DNA of 33,998 nt from an uncultured Blautia sp. (GTDB lineage: Bacteria; Bacillota; Clostridia; Lachnospirales; Lachnospiraceae). A program made the position numbers and the translations under genes. Below the pieces are notes generated by a model. The model saw only the letters and a program-made list of their open reading frames with translations, had not been told where the DNA came from and did no database searches. Positions 25,046 to 32,794 of this stretch are shown piece by piece; position 1 is the first letter of the stretch, and every line of letters begins with the position of its first letter. Location of the stretch: NCBI GenBank assembly GCA_958367245.1, contig CATXEA010000032.1:1-33998 (forward strand), given 5' to 3'.

Positions 25046-25072
25046 GTAACTGCTTCAGTTTTTTACAGTTAC
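25046..25072. promoter_or_regulatory. Candidate operator for the DauR-like regulator
   Basis: GTAACTG (25046-25052) and CAGTTAC (25066-25072) are perfect inverted copies 13 bp apart, with a third half site CAGTT at 25056-25060. They lie in the regulator's leader, just after its likely transcription start, where autoregulation or an RNA hairpin is possible. Confidence 0.4.
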
Positions 25073-25083
25073 AATTCAACCTA

Positions 25084-25111
25084 ATCATACTATAACATAG
25101 AAAATTGAAAA
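25084..25111 (-). promoter_or_regulatory. Possible promoter of the regulator gene
   Basis: On the minus strand, TTTTCA (25111-25106) and TATGAT (25089-25084) are 16 bp apart. The -35 box is weak. The surrounding 25073-25178 is extremely AT-rich, so chance matches are likely. Confidence 0.3.
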
Positions 25112-25178
25112 TAAAAAGTTTTTTTTACAAAAAAAATATGAAATACTAAAAAATTATAAGAAAAAATATCTGATAATA

Positions 25179-25207
25179 TTGAGAAATAAAAGTGAGTGTG
25201 CTATATT
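25179..25207 (+). promoter_or_regulatory. Promoter of the hydantoinase gene
   Basis: TTGAGA at 25179-25184 and TATATT at 25202-25207 are 17 bp apart, giving a leader of about 68 nt. Confidence 0.5.
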
Positions 25208-25281
25208 TTTAGATATAAAAAGAAAAGTGGATTGCAAATCTGCTGAATATGGATAAAAACCCAGAGAAAGGGGAAGATGTT

Positions 25282-26655
25282 ATGAAATATTTGTTAAAAA
25301 ATGGAACGGTAGTGTCGGCTGAGAAGACTGAGAAACTGGACGTACTGATTAATGGGGAAAAAATAGAAAGAGTAGGAGCAGAACTTGCGGATGCGGATGC
25401 CCGGATTATTGATGTATCCGGAAAGCTGATTTTTCCGGGATTTATTGACGGACATACCCACTTTGACCTTGAAGTAGCGGGGACAGTTACTGCGGATGAT
25501 TTTGAGACAGGTACAAGGGCAGCTCTGGCGGGAGGAACTACTATGGTGGTAGATTTTGCTTCTCAGGACAAGGGAGGACATACTCTGAAAGAGGGACTGG
25601 AAAAGTGGCATAAAAAAGCCGACGGCAAATGCTCCTGCGATTATTCTTTCCATATGTCTATTGTAGAATGGAATGAAGAAACGGAACGGGAGATTCCGGA
25701 TATGATAAAAGAAGGAATTACAAGTTTCAAGCTTTATATGACTTATCCGGCAATGATTGTAGATGACTGCGATTTGTACAAAATTATCAAAAAATTAAAG
25801 GAATATGATTGTTTTGCCGGAGTTCACTGTGAAAATGCAGGAGTGATTGATGCGAAAATTGAGGAGGCAAAGAATGCGGGACATTTCGGACCGGAAAATC
25901 ATCCGCTTGTGCGTCCGGATACAATGGAAGCGGAGGCGGTTCACAGGCTTCTTGTCATTGCGAAGGAAGCAGACGCTCCGGTTATGGTTGTGCATCTTAC
26001 AAACAAAAAAGCTTACGAAGAAATCTGTCGTGCAAGAGCAAATGGACAGAAGGTTTATGCAGAAACCTGCCCGCAGTATCTTCTTTTGGAAGACAGCGTT
26101 TATTCCAGACCTGATTTCGAAGGGGCGAAATTTGTGTGCGCGCCTCCTATCAGAAAAAAAGAAGACCAGAACTGCCTTTGGGACGCTCTGGCAAAAGGAC
26201 AGATTCAGACAGTTGCCACAGACCAGTGCAGCTTTACTATGGAGCAGAAACGCCTTGGAGAAAAAGATTTTACAAAGATTCCGGGAGGACTTCCCGGTGT
26301 GCAGACAAGGGGAACGCTGCTTTATACCTACGGAGTAAGGGAAGGCAGAATCACTCTTGAAAAGATGTGTGAACTGTTAAGCGAAAATCCGGCGAAGCTT
26401 TATGGCGTTTATCCCCGAAAAGGTGTGATTGCAGAAGGCAGTGATGCAGATATTGTTATATTTGACCCGGAAAAAGAAAGTGTGATTTCTGCAAAGACTC
26501 ATGCCTATAATACCGACAATAATCCTTTCGAGGGCTTTGAACTTCACGGAGACATTGATAAGGTTTTCCTTCGCGGAACTCTGGCAGTGGAAGACGGAAA
26601 GGTAATAAAAGAAAAACAGGGCAAATATATTTACAGAGGCAAAAAGCAGATTTAA
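25282..26655 (+). CDS. hydA: Dihydropyrimidinase / D-hydantoinase
   Basis: The 457-residue amidohydrolase opens cyclic ureides such as dihydropyrimidines or 5-substituted hydantoins, giving N-carbamoyl amino acids. Binuclear zinc site residues are visible: GHTHFD (His58, His60), carboxylated Lys150 in SFKLYMTY, the His in GVHCEN, the His in VVHLTN, and Asp314 in ATDQCSF. Length and order match the family. ATG 25282 follows AAAGGGGAAGATGTT; the ATG at 25249 would add eleven residues lacking family support. No carbamoylase or dihydropyrimidine dehydrogenase lies nearby. It is divergent from the DauR-like regulator. Confidence 0.9.
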   Translation: MKYLLKNGTVVSAEKTEKLDVLINGEKIERVGAELADADARIIDVSGKLIFPGFIDGHTHFDLEVAGTVTADDFETGTRAALAGGTTMVVDFASQDKGGHTLKEGLEKWHKKADGKCSCDYSFHMSIVEWNEETEREIPDMIKEGITSFKLYMTYPAMIVDDCDLYKIIKKLKEYDCFAGVHCENAGVIDAKIEEAKNAGHFGPENHPLVRPDTMEAEAVHRLLVIAKEADAPVMVVHLTNKKAYEEICRARANGQKVYAETCPQYLLLEDSVYSRPDFEGAKFVCAPPIRKKEDQNCLWDALAKGQIQTVATDQCSFTMEQKRLGEKDFTKIPGGLPGVQTRGTLLYTYGVREGRITLEKMCELLSENPAKLYGVYPRKGVIAEGSDADIVIFDPEKESVISAKTHAYNTDNNPFEGFELHGDIDKVFLRGTLAVEDGKVIKEKQGKYIYRGKKQI

Positions 26656-26658
26656 AGA

Positions 26659-26687
26659 ACCCCCCGGCTGATAACCGGGGATTTTTC
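26659..26687 (+). terminator. Terminator after the hydantoinase gene
   Basis: CCCCGG (26662-26667) pairs with CCGGGG (26675-26680), followed by A then five T. It separates two convergent genes. Confidence 0.85.
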
Positions 26688-27907
26688 TATAAATCGATGC
26701 TGATATTCTGTTCGGCAATGTGGTGTTTCTTTGCGTATCCTGTAAGGATTAAAGTAAGCGCGCCGTCGCCGGTTACGTTACATGCAGTGCCGAAGCTGTC
26801 CTGAAGGGCAAAGATGGTAAGCATCAGAGCGGTTCCGGTCTCATCGAAGCCGAGAACACCTGTGATGATACCAAGGGAAGCCATAACTGTTCCGCCCGGA
26901 ACGCCGGGAGCGCCGATTGCGAAAACTCCGAGAAGAGCGCAGAAGAGAATCATAGTTCCCACTGACGGAACAGAGCCGTAGAGGATTTTGGAAATGGTCA
27001 TACAGAAGAAAACCTCAGTAAGAACAGAACCGCAAAGATGGATATTGGCAAACAGCGGGATTCCGAAAGAGATGATATCCTTTCGGAGCGGTCTGGAATT
27101 ATTGGCGCATTTCAGCGCAACGGCAAGGGTAGCTGCAGAGGACATAGTGCCTACTGCAGTGAGGTAAGCCGGACCGTAATTTTTAATAACCTCCATAGGG
27201 TTTTCTTTTGCATACATACCTGCAAGCAGATAGAGGAGCGCCATCCAGATATAGTGTCCGATGAGTACGATTACGATTACCTGCAAAAATACAGGAAGCT
27301 GTTTCGTAATGGAGCCCTCATATGCAAGACCGCAGAAAGTAAGGGCAATAAAGACCGGAAGAATCGGGATGATGACCTTTGCAACCAGAGAAAGGACGAT
27401 TTTCTGGAATTCGTCCAGTAAGCCTGTAATCAGCTTCGCCTTGTTCCAGGTTGCCGCAAGACCCAGCATTACGGAAAATACGAGGGCGCTCATAACAGGC
27501 ATGATCTGCGGGATTGCAAGTTCAAAAACAATCGGAGGCAGAGATTTCAGACCTTCTACATCAGTTACGATGGAAAGGTGAGGAATCAGCGCATAGCCTG
27601 CTGCAGAGGAAAATAAAGCGGCTCCCAGAGAGGAGGCATAGGCGATTGCGATGGCAACGCCGAGCAGGCGGGAAGCATTGCTTCCCAGCTTTGTGATGGA
27701 TGGGGCAATAAAACCAATGATAATAAGCGGCACACAAAAGCTGATAAGCTGATTGAGAATATATTTCAGGGTGACAACTACATTGAGAATGCCCATTGTG
27801 ATACCTGAATCATCTGTACTGCTGAATATCAGTCCGAAAATAATACCAAGAACTACTCCAACCAGAAGTTTAAATGGCAGACTGTGTAAAAAACTGTTTT
27901 TCTTCAT
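26687..27907 (-). CDS. Dicarboxylate/amino acid:cation symporter (DAACS family)
   Basis: The 406-residue membrane protein resembles GltP/SstT. It has an N-terminal helix, LISFCVPLIIIGFIAPSITKLG, the substrate and Na+ site region TAVGTMSSAATLAVALKCA matching the serine-rich hairpin, IPLFANIHLCGS, and GAPGVPGGTVMASLGI then LQDSFGTACNVTGDG. These place it in the amino-acid rather than C4-acid branch, perhaps serine/threonine/cysteine. The start follows GGGAGGATTTTTCTC. It is 59 bp downstream of the desulfidase-family gene on the same strand, so it probably imports that enzyme's substrate. Confidence 0.92.
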   Translation of the reverse strand: MKKNSFLHSLPFKLLVGVVLGIIFGLIFSSTDDSGITMGILNVVVTLKYILNQLISFCVPLIIIGFIAPSITKLGSNASRLLGVAIAIAYASSLGAALFSSAAGYALIPHLSIVTDVEGLKSLPPIVFELAIPQIMPVMSALVFSVMLGLAATWNKAKLITGLLDEFQKIVLSLVAKVIIPILPVFIALTFCGLAYEGSITKQLPVFLQVIVIVLIGHYIWMALLYLLAGMYAKENPMEVIKNYGPAYLTAVGTMSSAATLAVALKCANNSRPLRKDIISFGIPLFANIHLCGSVLTEVFFCMTISKILYGSVPSVGTMILFCALLGVFAIGAPGVPGGTVMASLGIITGVLGFDETGTALMLTIFALQDSFGTACNVTGDGALTLILTGYAKKHHIAEQNISIDL

Positions 27908-27966
27908 GAGAAAAATCCTCCCTGTAAAAGTGTGATTAAAAAAGAGTTATAAAAGGCTGCGCAGAA

Positions 27967-29259
27967 TCAGCACTCAACATCTACATTTACACGGTCGATC
28001 ATGACGTTTAAGATTTCCGTATCTGTAGAACGCATTCCCACTCGGCCGATGTATCCCATGCTCTTAATAGTTTCCTCCACATCGCCTTTAATGATACCTT
28101 CACCCGGAAGAAAGCTTTTATTCTGAATGCTCAGATGGAATGCCATTAATGCAGCGTCTACGGAAGAAGCGATTTTTGCAGCGCAGGACGGTTTGGCTCC
28201 GTCACAGACAATGCCGCCGATGTTACCCAGAGTATTGATGATGGTCAGGGAAACCTGCTGATAGCTTCCGCCGTACATATAGGTGATACCGGCTCCCGCG
28301 CCGCAGGCTGCGCTTACTGCGCCGCAGTAGGCGGAAAGGCTTCCGATATAAAATTTCTGATGGATGGCAATGAGATTGCTGACAACCAGAGAGCGATACA
28401 TCTTGTCTCTGGAAACCTCCCATTCTTCCGCATAAGCGATGACAGGGAGAGAAACGGTCATACCCTGATTTCCGCTTCCGGAATTGATAACAACAGGCAT
28501 GGAGCAGCCGCCCATACGCGCATCGCTTCCGGCTGCAGCTCTTGCGCAGGCGCGAGTAGTCACACCCTTGCCCCATACGTGCATGAGTGTCTTTCCGATC
28601 TGGGCGCCATAGTTATTATCCAGACCTTCCTGGGCAATGGCAGAGTTCATTTTTACCTGACGGCCGATGACTTCTTCAATGTCCTCGAATCGAACCTCAT
28701 TGGCAAATTCAAGAATGTCCTTAACAGTGAGCAGGGATTTGTCAATACCCGCGTCTTCGGCTTCCGCTTCAACCGGAAGATCAAGAAGAACCTGTCCGTC
28801 TTTTACGATTTTTGTAATGTTGGTGTGGTGATTAATGATTGTTACTTCTGCAAAATGTTCATCTTTCACTACTCTTGCAGTGATATAAAGGTTTGCCACC
28901 CCTTCTGCAAGGGAGCAGGAACATATTTTCCGGGCTAAAAGCTCTTTTGTGCGCGCAATATGGGCAGGGGTGATACCCTCCAGAACTTCCAGCGCTTTGT
29001 CCGCATTGCCGCCCACTGCTCCAAGGATAGCTGCAACATCAATTCCCTTCATACCGCCGGAATTAGGTACAGTTACGCCTTTTACATTTTTGATGATGTT
29101 GCCGCTGCAGTTCATCTCGATAGTATCCGGAAATTCACCCAGAACCTGTACAGCTTTGGCTGAGGCATAGGCGATTGCGATGGGTTCCGTACAGCCAAGT
29201 GCGGGAACCAGCTCATGTTTCAGAATGTTCAGATAGTTTGCATAAAGTGCAGAATCCAT
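27967..29259 (-). CDS. L-cysteine desulfidase family protein (UPF0597, CyuA/YhaM-like)
   Basis: The 430-residue member of the SDH_alpha-fold family degrades cysteine to pyruvate, ammonia and sulfide in characterised relatives. It carries likely 4Fe-4S ligands: Cys23 in ALGCTEPIAIAYA and cysteines in CGAVSAACGAGAG and CDGAKPSCAAKIAS, plus GGCSMPVVINSGSGNQG. The family is also annotated as serine dehydratase-like, so serine or another amino acid cannot be ruled out. Start follows GAGAGGAGAAAAAAG. It has its own promoter and an unusual structured leader, and is followed by the amino-acid symporter gene. Confidence 0.88.
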   Translation of the reverse strand: MDSALYANYLNILKHELVPALGCTEPIAIAYASAKAVQVLGEFPDTIEMNCSGNIIKNVKGVTVPNSGGMKGIDVAAILGAVGGNADKALEVLEGITPAHIARTKELLARKICSCSLAEGVANLYITARVVKDEHFAEVTIINHHTNITKIVKDGQVLLDLPVEAEAEDAGIDKSLLTVKDILEFANEVRFEDIEEVIGRQVKMNSAIAQEGLDNNYGAQIGKTLMHVWGKGVTTRACARAAAGSDARMGGCSMPVVINSGSGNQGMTVSLPVIAYAEEWEVSRDKMYRSLVVSNLIAIHQKFYIGSLSAYCGAVSAACGAGAGITYMYGGSYQQVSLTIINTLGNIGGIVCDGAKPSCAAKIASSVDAALMAFHLSIQNKSFLPGEGIIKGDVEETIKSMGYIGRVGMRSTDTEILNVMIDRVNVDVEC

Positions 29260-29293
29260 CTTTTTTCTCCTCTCTCTTTTGTTCTGGCAGATT

Positions 29294-29364
29294 CAAGAAC
29301 GCTCCGGCGTTCTTGCTGCGAAATGCGTGTTGCAAAGCAACATTTTCTTCCTCGCATTTCTGCA
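29294..29364 (-). promoter_or_regulatory. Structured leader RNA of the desulfidase-symporter operon
   Basis: Read on the minus strand, TGC-A-GAAATGCG (29364-29353) pairs with CGCATTTCGCA (29327-29317), enclosing a small hairpin GTTGC/GCAAC (29341-29329). This is followed by a perfect nine-pair hairpin CAAGAACGC/GCGTTCTTG (29315-29294) with a CGGA loop, about 35 bases before the start codon. There is no U tract. No known riboswitch class is recognised. Confidence 0.55.
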
Positions 29365-29382
29365 ATCCTCGCCTTTTCAGAT

Positions 29383-29411
29383 ATTATATTATATAAGACA
29401 ACGAAAATCAA
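29383..29411 (-). promoter_or_regulatory. Promoter of the desulfidase-symporter operon
   Basis: On the minus strand TTGATT (29411-29406) and TATAAT (29388-29383) are 17 bp apart. A second overlapping TATAAT at 29393-29388 has poor spacing. Confidence 0.65.
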
Positions 29412-29462
29412 TTAATAAACAAAGACAGGGAGCGGGGCACAAAAGAAGTTGTTACAAAAAAC

Positions 29463-29491
29463 TTGCCAAAATAAGAAAAATCGTGTATATT
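29463..29491 (+). promoter_or_regulatory. Promoter of the SH3b lipoprotein gene
   Basis: TTGCCA at 29463-29468 and TATATT at 29486-29491 are 17 bp apart. The leader of about 110 nt holds two copies of AAGCATTG (29514-29521 and 29551-29558) able to pair alternatively with AATGCTT (29580-29586). Confidence 0.6.
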
Positions 29492-29607
29492 AAGGTTAAT
29501 TATAAATAACACGAAGCATTGGGAGAGTGGCATGTTGTTGTGAGGAAAGTAAGCATTGACGGCTGCCTGGAGTAAGAGAAATGCTTTTATCAAGGAGGAA
29601 ATGATTT

Positions 29608-30030
29608 ATGAAGAAACTTATAGTACCGGTTCTTCTGCTGGGACTGATTCTTGGTATATCAGGATGTGGATTCGATCCTGCAATTGATTCCACAGTACAG
29701 ATTATGAAAGTAACACCTACCCCGGAGCCGGTGGCAACGCCTACGCCGGAAGCGGCTGCTACACCTACCCCGGAACCGACACCAGTTCCTGAAGTAGTGA
29801 CAGAGCAGACACCGAGCGGTATTAAAATAGAGGTAAAAGCAGGAACCTACACCACAACTGCGGACGTGAATCTCCGTGCAGATGCAAGTGCGGATGCACA
29901 GCAGGTAAGCAGTGCGGCAGCAGGAACACAGCTCACCAGTACAGGTGTCTGTGAGAATGGCTGGGTACGCGTAGAGCATGAAGGACAGGTTTGTTATGTA
30001 AGCGGTGACTTTGTAACACCTGCACAGTAA
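29608..30030 (+). CDS. Surface lipoprotein with Thr-Pro linker and SH3b domain
   Basis: The 140-residue protein begins with a lipoprotein signal (KKLIVPVLLLG core, ISGC lipobox, Cys20), so it should be anchored outside the membrane. Residues 33-70 are a low-complexity wall-spanning linker with repeated TPTPEP units. The C-terminal 65 residues form a bacterial SH3 domain (VNLRADASADAQQVSSAAAG, GWVRVEHEGQVCYVSGDFV), which often binds peptidoglycan. No enzyme domain is present. It has its own promoter and terminator, and starts after AAGGAGGAAATGATTT. Confidence 0.9.
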   Translation: MKKLIVPVLLLGLILGISGCGFDPAIDSTVQIMKVTPTPEPVATPTPEAAATPTPEPTPVPEVVTEQTPSGIKIEVKAGTYTTTADVNLRADASADAQQVSSAAAGTQLTSTGVCENGWVRVEHEGQVCYVSGDFVTPAQ

Positions 30031-30043
30031 AGAGAAAGAAAAG

Positions 30044-30075
30044 AGGTCATGACAGTTTTTGTCATGACCTTTTTG
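30044..30075. terminator. Terminator between the lipoprotein gene and luxS
   Basis: AGGTCATGAC (30044-30053) pairs with GTCATGACCT (30061-30070) followed by five T. The stem is also flanked by a T-rich tract on the minus strand and could serve luxS. A second GC hairpin, GGTGCGC/GCGCACC at about 30081-30100, lies closer to luxS without a U tract. Confidence 0.9.
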
Positions 30076-30117
30076 TGTAGGTGCGCCTTGCAGCGCACCC
30101 GCTGCACAGATAAAAAT

Positions 30118-30597
30118 TTATTCCGGATAAACCAGTCTGTCCGGTTTGATGTCGTAAAGGACTTCATCCAGGAATTTCTTTGCCAGATATTTTGCCATTG
30201 GGAGATTCATGTCAAGGTAATTTCCGCAGTCCTTTGCAGAAGCGCCCGGAACCTCGCCTTCGAAATCACGGATAAACTCAAAGGTTTCTGTTATGAGAGG
30301 CACGATGTCCTCTGAAGTATAATCTCCCATGAGAAGGAGATAGTTGCCTGTGCGGCATCCCATAGGACCCCAGTAGAGCATTTTAGCGCCAAACTCCTTA
30401 TGGTTGCGCAGGAAGGTAGCTGCCAGATGTTCGATGGTGTGAAGTTCTGCTGTGTTCATAACAGGCTCTTCGTTGGGTGAGGTCATGCGGATATCAAAAG
30501 TTGTGATGACAGTGTCGCCCGCATTGTCTTTGCGGGATACATAAATACCCGGCTGCAGTTTAATATGGTCAATGGTAAAGCTTGTAATTTTTTCCAT
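30118..30597 (-). CDS. luxS: S-ribosylhomocysteine lyase
   Basis: The 159-residue metalloenzyme splits S-ribosylhomocysteine into homocysteine and the autoinducer-2 precursor DPD in the activated methyl cycle. All key residues are present: zinc ligands His53 and His57 in HTIEH, zinc ligand Cys124 in DCGNY, catalytic Cys81 in MGCRTG and Glu56. Length and start (KITSFTIDH) match. It is transcribed from a promoter facing trpS. No pfs/mtnN gene lies near it. Confidence 0.97.
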   Translation of the reverse strand: MEKITSFTIDHIKLQPGIYVSRKDNAGDTVITTFDIRMTSPNEEPVMNTAELHTIEHLAATFLRNHKEFGAKMLYWGPMGCRTGNYLLLMGDYTSEDIVPLITETFEFIRDFEGEVPGASAKDCGNYLDMNLPMAKYLAKKFLDEVLYDIKPDRLVYPE

Positions 30598-30669
30598 GAA
30601 GGGATTCCTCGCTTTCGTTTCCTTTGCTGTTTTTGACCGGCTGCTGTAAACAGAACTGCCGACAACATT

Positions 30670-30698
30670 ATTTTAGCATGGAAAGAGGGAAACTGCAA
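30670..30698 (-). promoter_or_regulatory. Promoter of luxS
   Basis: On the minus strand TTGCAG (30698-30693) and TAAAAT (30675-30670) are 17 bp apart. Its -35 box directly abuts the -35 box of trpS. Confidence 0.6.
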
Positions 30699-30727
30699 TT
30701 GACTTTAGCAAAATAGAATGATAGACT
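30699..30727 (+). promoter_or_regulatory. Promoter of trpS
   Basis: TTGACT at 30699-30704 and TAGACT at 30722-30727 are 17 bp apart. The leader would be about 24 nt, leaving no room for the T-box often found before trpS in Firmicutes. Confidence 0.6.
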
Positions 30728-30757
30728 ATAAGTTAACTTTTATTGGAGGATAAGACA

Positions 30758-31762
30758 ATGATAGACGGAAAAAAAGTATTATTCAGCGGTATGCAGGCTA
30801 CCGGAAACCTGACTCTTGGAAATTATCTTGGAGCGCTCAAGAACTGGGTGACTTTAAGTGATGAATATGAATGTTTTTACAGTGTTGTAGATATGCACTC
30901 TATCACAGTGCGCCAGAATCCGGCAGAGCTTCGCAAGCGCGCCAGAAATCTTCTGACCTTATATATTGCAGCAGGGCTTGACCCGAAGAAGAACTGCATT
31001 TACTACCAGTCTCATGTATCAGGACATGCAGAGCTTGCATGGATTTTAAACTGTTTCACTTACATGGGTGAACTGAATCGTATGACACAGTTCAAGGATA
31101 AGGCTGCGAAACATGCGGATAACATCAATGCAGGTCTTTTTACCTATCCTGTGCTTATGGCGGCTGATATCCTTCTTTATCAGGCGGATGTAGTTCCCGT
31201 GGGCATTGACCAGATGCAGCATCTGGAACTTACAAGAAATATTGCCGAGCGTTTCAACAATATTTACGGAGATGTATTTACAGTGCCGGAAGCCTATATC
31301 GGCAAGGTTGGGGCAAAGATTATGAGTCTTCAGGATCCGGTGAGAAAAATGTCCAAGTCCGATGAGAATCCGAATGGAAGTATTTATCTTATGGATGATC
31401 CGGATACGATTATGCGTAAATGTAAACGCGCAGTGACAGACTCCGAAGGCTGTATCCGTTACAGCGATGAACAGCCGGGAGTTAAGAACCTTCTGGATAT
31501 CTACTGTGCATGTACAGGAAAGACACCGGATGAGGCAGTAAGAGAATTTGACGGAAAGGGCTACGGCGAACTGAAGCCGGCAGTAGGGGAAGCGGTTGTA
31601 AGCGTTCTCAAGCCTCTTCAGGATGAATTTGAAAGACTGTCCAAGGACAAGGCATATATTGATTCTATTATTAAAGAAAATGCAGAAAAAGCAAATTATT
31701 ATGCAACAAAGACACTTCGCAAAGTACAGCGTAAGGTTGGATTCCCGGACAGAATCAGATAA
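30758..31762 (+). CDS. trpS: Tryptophan-tRNA ligase
   Basis: The 334-residue class I synthetase charges tRNA-Trp. The HIGH-type motif is TGNLTLGNYLGA near residue 15, and KMSKS is present in RKMSKSDENPNGS. LYQADVVPVGIDQMQHLEL lines the tryptophan/ATP site. Length is normal. The ATG at 30758 follows TTGGAGGATAAGACA; the in-frame TTG at 30743 overlaps that site and is rejected. It is a single gene. No hairpin terminator is visible after it, and the next gene has its own promoter. Confidence 0.96.
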   Translation: MIDGKKVLFSGMQATGNLTLGNYLGALKNWVTLSDEYECFYSVVDMHSITVRQNPAELRKRARNLLTLYIAAGLDPKKNCIYYQSHVSGHAELAWILNCFTYMGELNRMTQFKDKAAKHADNINAGLFTYPVLMAADILLYQADVVPVGIDQMQHLELTRNIAERFNNIYGDVFTVPEAYIGKVGAKIMSLQDPVRKMSKSDENPNGSIYLMDDPDTIMRKCKRAVTDSEGCIRYSDEQPGVKNLLDIYCACTGKTPDEAVREFDGKGYGELKPAVGEAVVSVLKPLQDEFERLSKDKAYIDSIIKENAEKANYYATKTLRKVQRKVGFPDRIR

Positions 31763-31794
31763 GAGGGAAGAATCTGAACTTTTTGTGAAAAGAA

Positions 31795-31822
31795 TTGAAT
31801 TTTTATGAGGAGAAGATATAAT
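31795..31822 (+). promoter_or_regulatory. Promoter of the cyclophilin lipoprotein gene
   Basis: TTGAAT at 31795-31800 and TATAAT at 31817-31822 are 16 bp apart. Confidence 0.6.
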
Positions 31823-31860
31823 TACCCTGTAAAATAAAAATTTGTTTTTGGAGGCATGAA

Positions 31861-32610
31861 ATGAAACAGAGAGTATTGGTAGTGTTTATGGCAACGGTAC
31901 TGGCAGCGGGAATGTTTGCCGGATGCGGCAAGACAGAGACGCCGAAGAAGGATGAGACAACTCAGGGACAGACCGGTGCGAGCGATAAAGATGCAGAAAA
32001 GTCCGTAAGTGAAGAGGAGGCAGAGGAAGCCGGATTTACAGACGGAGAAGAACTGGAGGCAGATGCTTCTTCCGGTGAGGGAGCGCTTCTTGATGTTTCC
32101 AAAGAGCTTACAGGCATTCATCATGCAGAGATTGCGATTAAGGATTACGGTACTATTGAGCTGGAGCTGGATGCGGATAAAGCGCCGATCACAGTAACCA
32201 ACTTCGTGAAGCTTGCTCAGGAGAACTTTTACGATGGGCTTACTTTTCATCGTATCATAGAAGGCTTTATGATGCAGGGCGGAGATCCTCTTGGTAATGG
32301 TACTGGCGGTTCTGACGAGAACATTAAGGGTGAATTTGAGAGTAATGGTGTGAAGAATGACATCTCCCATGAAAGAGGTGTTATTTCCATGGCGAGAGCT
32401 ACTATGCCGGACAGCGCAAGCTCACAGTTCTTTATCTGCCACGAGGACAGCGATTTCCTGGATGGAGAATATGCGGCTTTCGGTCATGTGACAGAGGGAA
32501 TGGATGTTGTAGATAAGATTTGTACTACTGTGAAGCCGCAGGATCCCCAGAGTGGTCTTGTTGCAACAGAGGAACAGCCGGTTATTGAATCTGTAAAGAT
32601 CATCGACTGA
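31861..32610 (+). CDS. Cyclophilin-type peptidyl-prolyl isomerase lipoprotein
   Basis: The 249-residue protein has a lipoprotein signal with lipobox Cys22 (MFAGC), an acidic low-complexity linker to about residue 75, and a cyclophilin domain to the end: LTFHRIIEGFMMQGGDPLGNGTGG, the SMARATMPDSASSQFFIC block and YAAFGHVTEGMDVVDKI. It should fold exported proteins at the outer face of the membrane, like other extracellular isomerases of Gram-positive bacteria. GGAGGCATGAA overlaps the start. It has its own promoter and terminator. Confidence 0.94.
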   Translation: MKQRVLVVFMATVLAAGMFAGCGKTETPKKDETTQGQTGASDKDAEKSVSEEEAEEAGFTDGEELEADASSGEGALLDVSKELTGIHHAEIAIKDYGTIELELDADKAPITVTNFVKLAQENFYDGLTFHRIIEGFMMQGGDPLGNGTGGSDENIKGEFESNGVKNDISHERGVISMARATMPDSASSQFFICHEDSDFLDGEYAAFGHVTEGMDVVDKICTTVKPQDPQSGLVATEEQPVIESVKIID

Positions 32611-32631
32611 TAAGACTTGATATGGTAAATC

Positions 32632-32678
32632 AAAAACGGAAGCGATCTTCAGAGTAGGGAAGGTGCTTCCGTTTTTTT
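32632..32678 (+). terminator. Terminator after the cyclophilin gene
   Basis: AAAACGGAAGC (32633-32643) pairs with GCTTCCGTTTT (32665-32675), followed by more T. The loop is about 21 bases. Confidence 0.9.
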
Positions 32679-32794
32679 GTGTGTATGAGATTAAGAGTGG
32701 TAGATTGCAATGGCTTATGATATACTTTTTATAGGTTAAAATACAAAATGGAAAGATATAGACAAGTGTTTGCAAAAGAACAGGAGGGTTATGC

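Noticed and set aside
29751..29790. Repeats in the lipoprotein gene as a CRISPR or DNA repeat
   Set aside because: They are codon repeats for the Thr-Pro-Glu linker, not spaced direct repeats.
30076..30117. GC-rich hairpin as the luxS terminator
   Set aside because: The stem is good, but no U tract follows it on the luxS strand; the palindromic hairpin at 30044-30075 is a better candidate.
30728..30757. T-box leader before trpS
   Set aside because: The space between the likely promoter and the start is only about 30 bases, with no specifier stem or TGGNACCGCG-like box.
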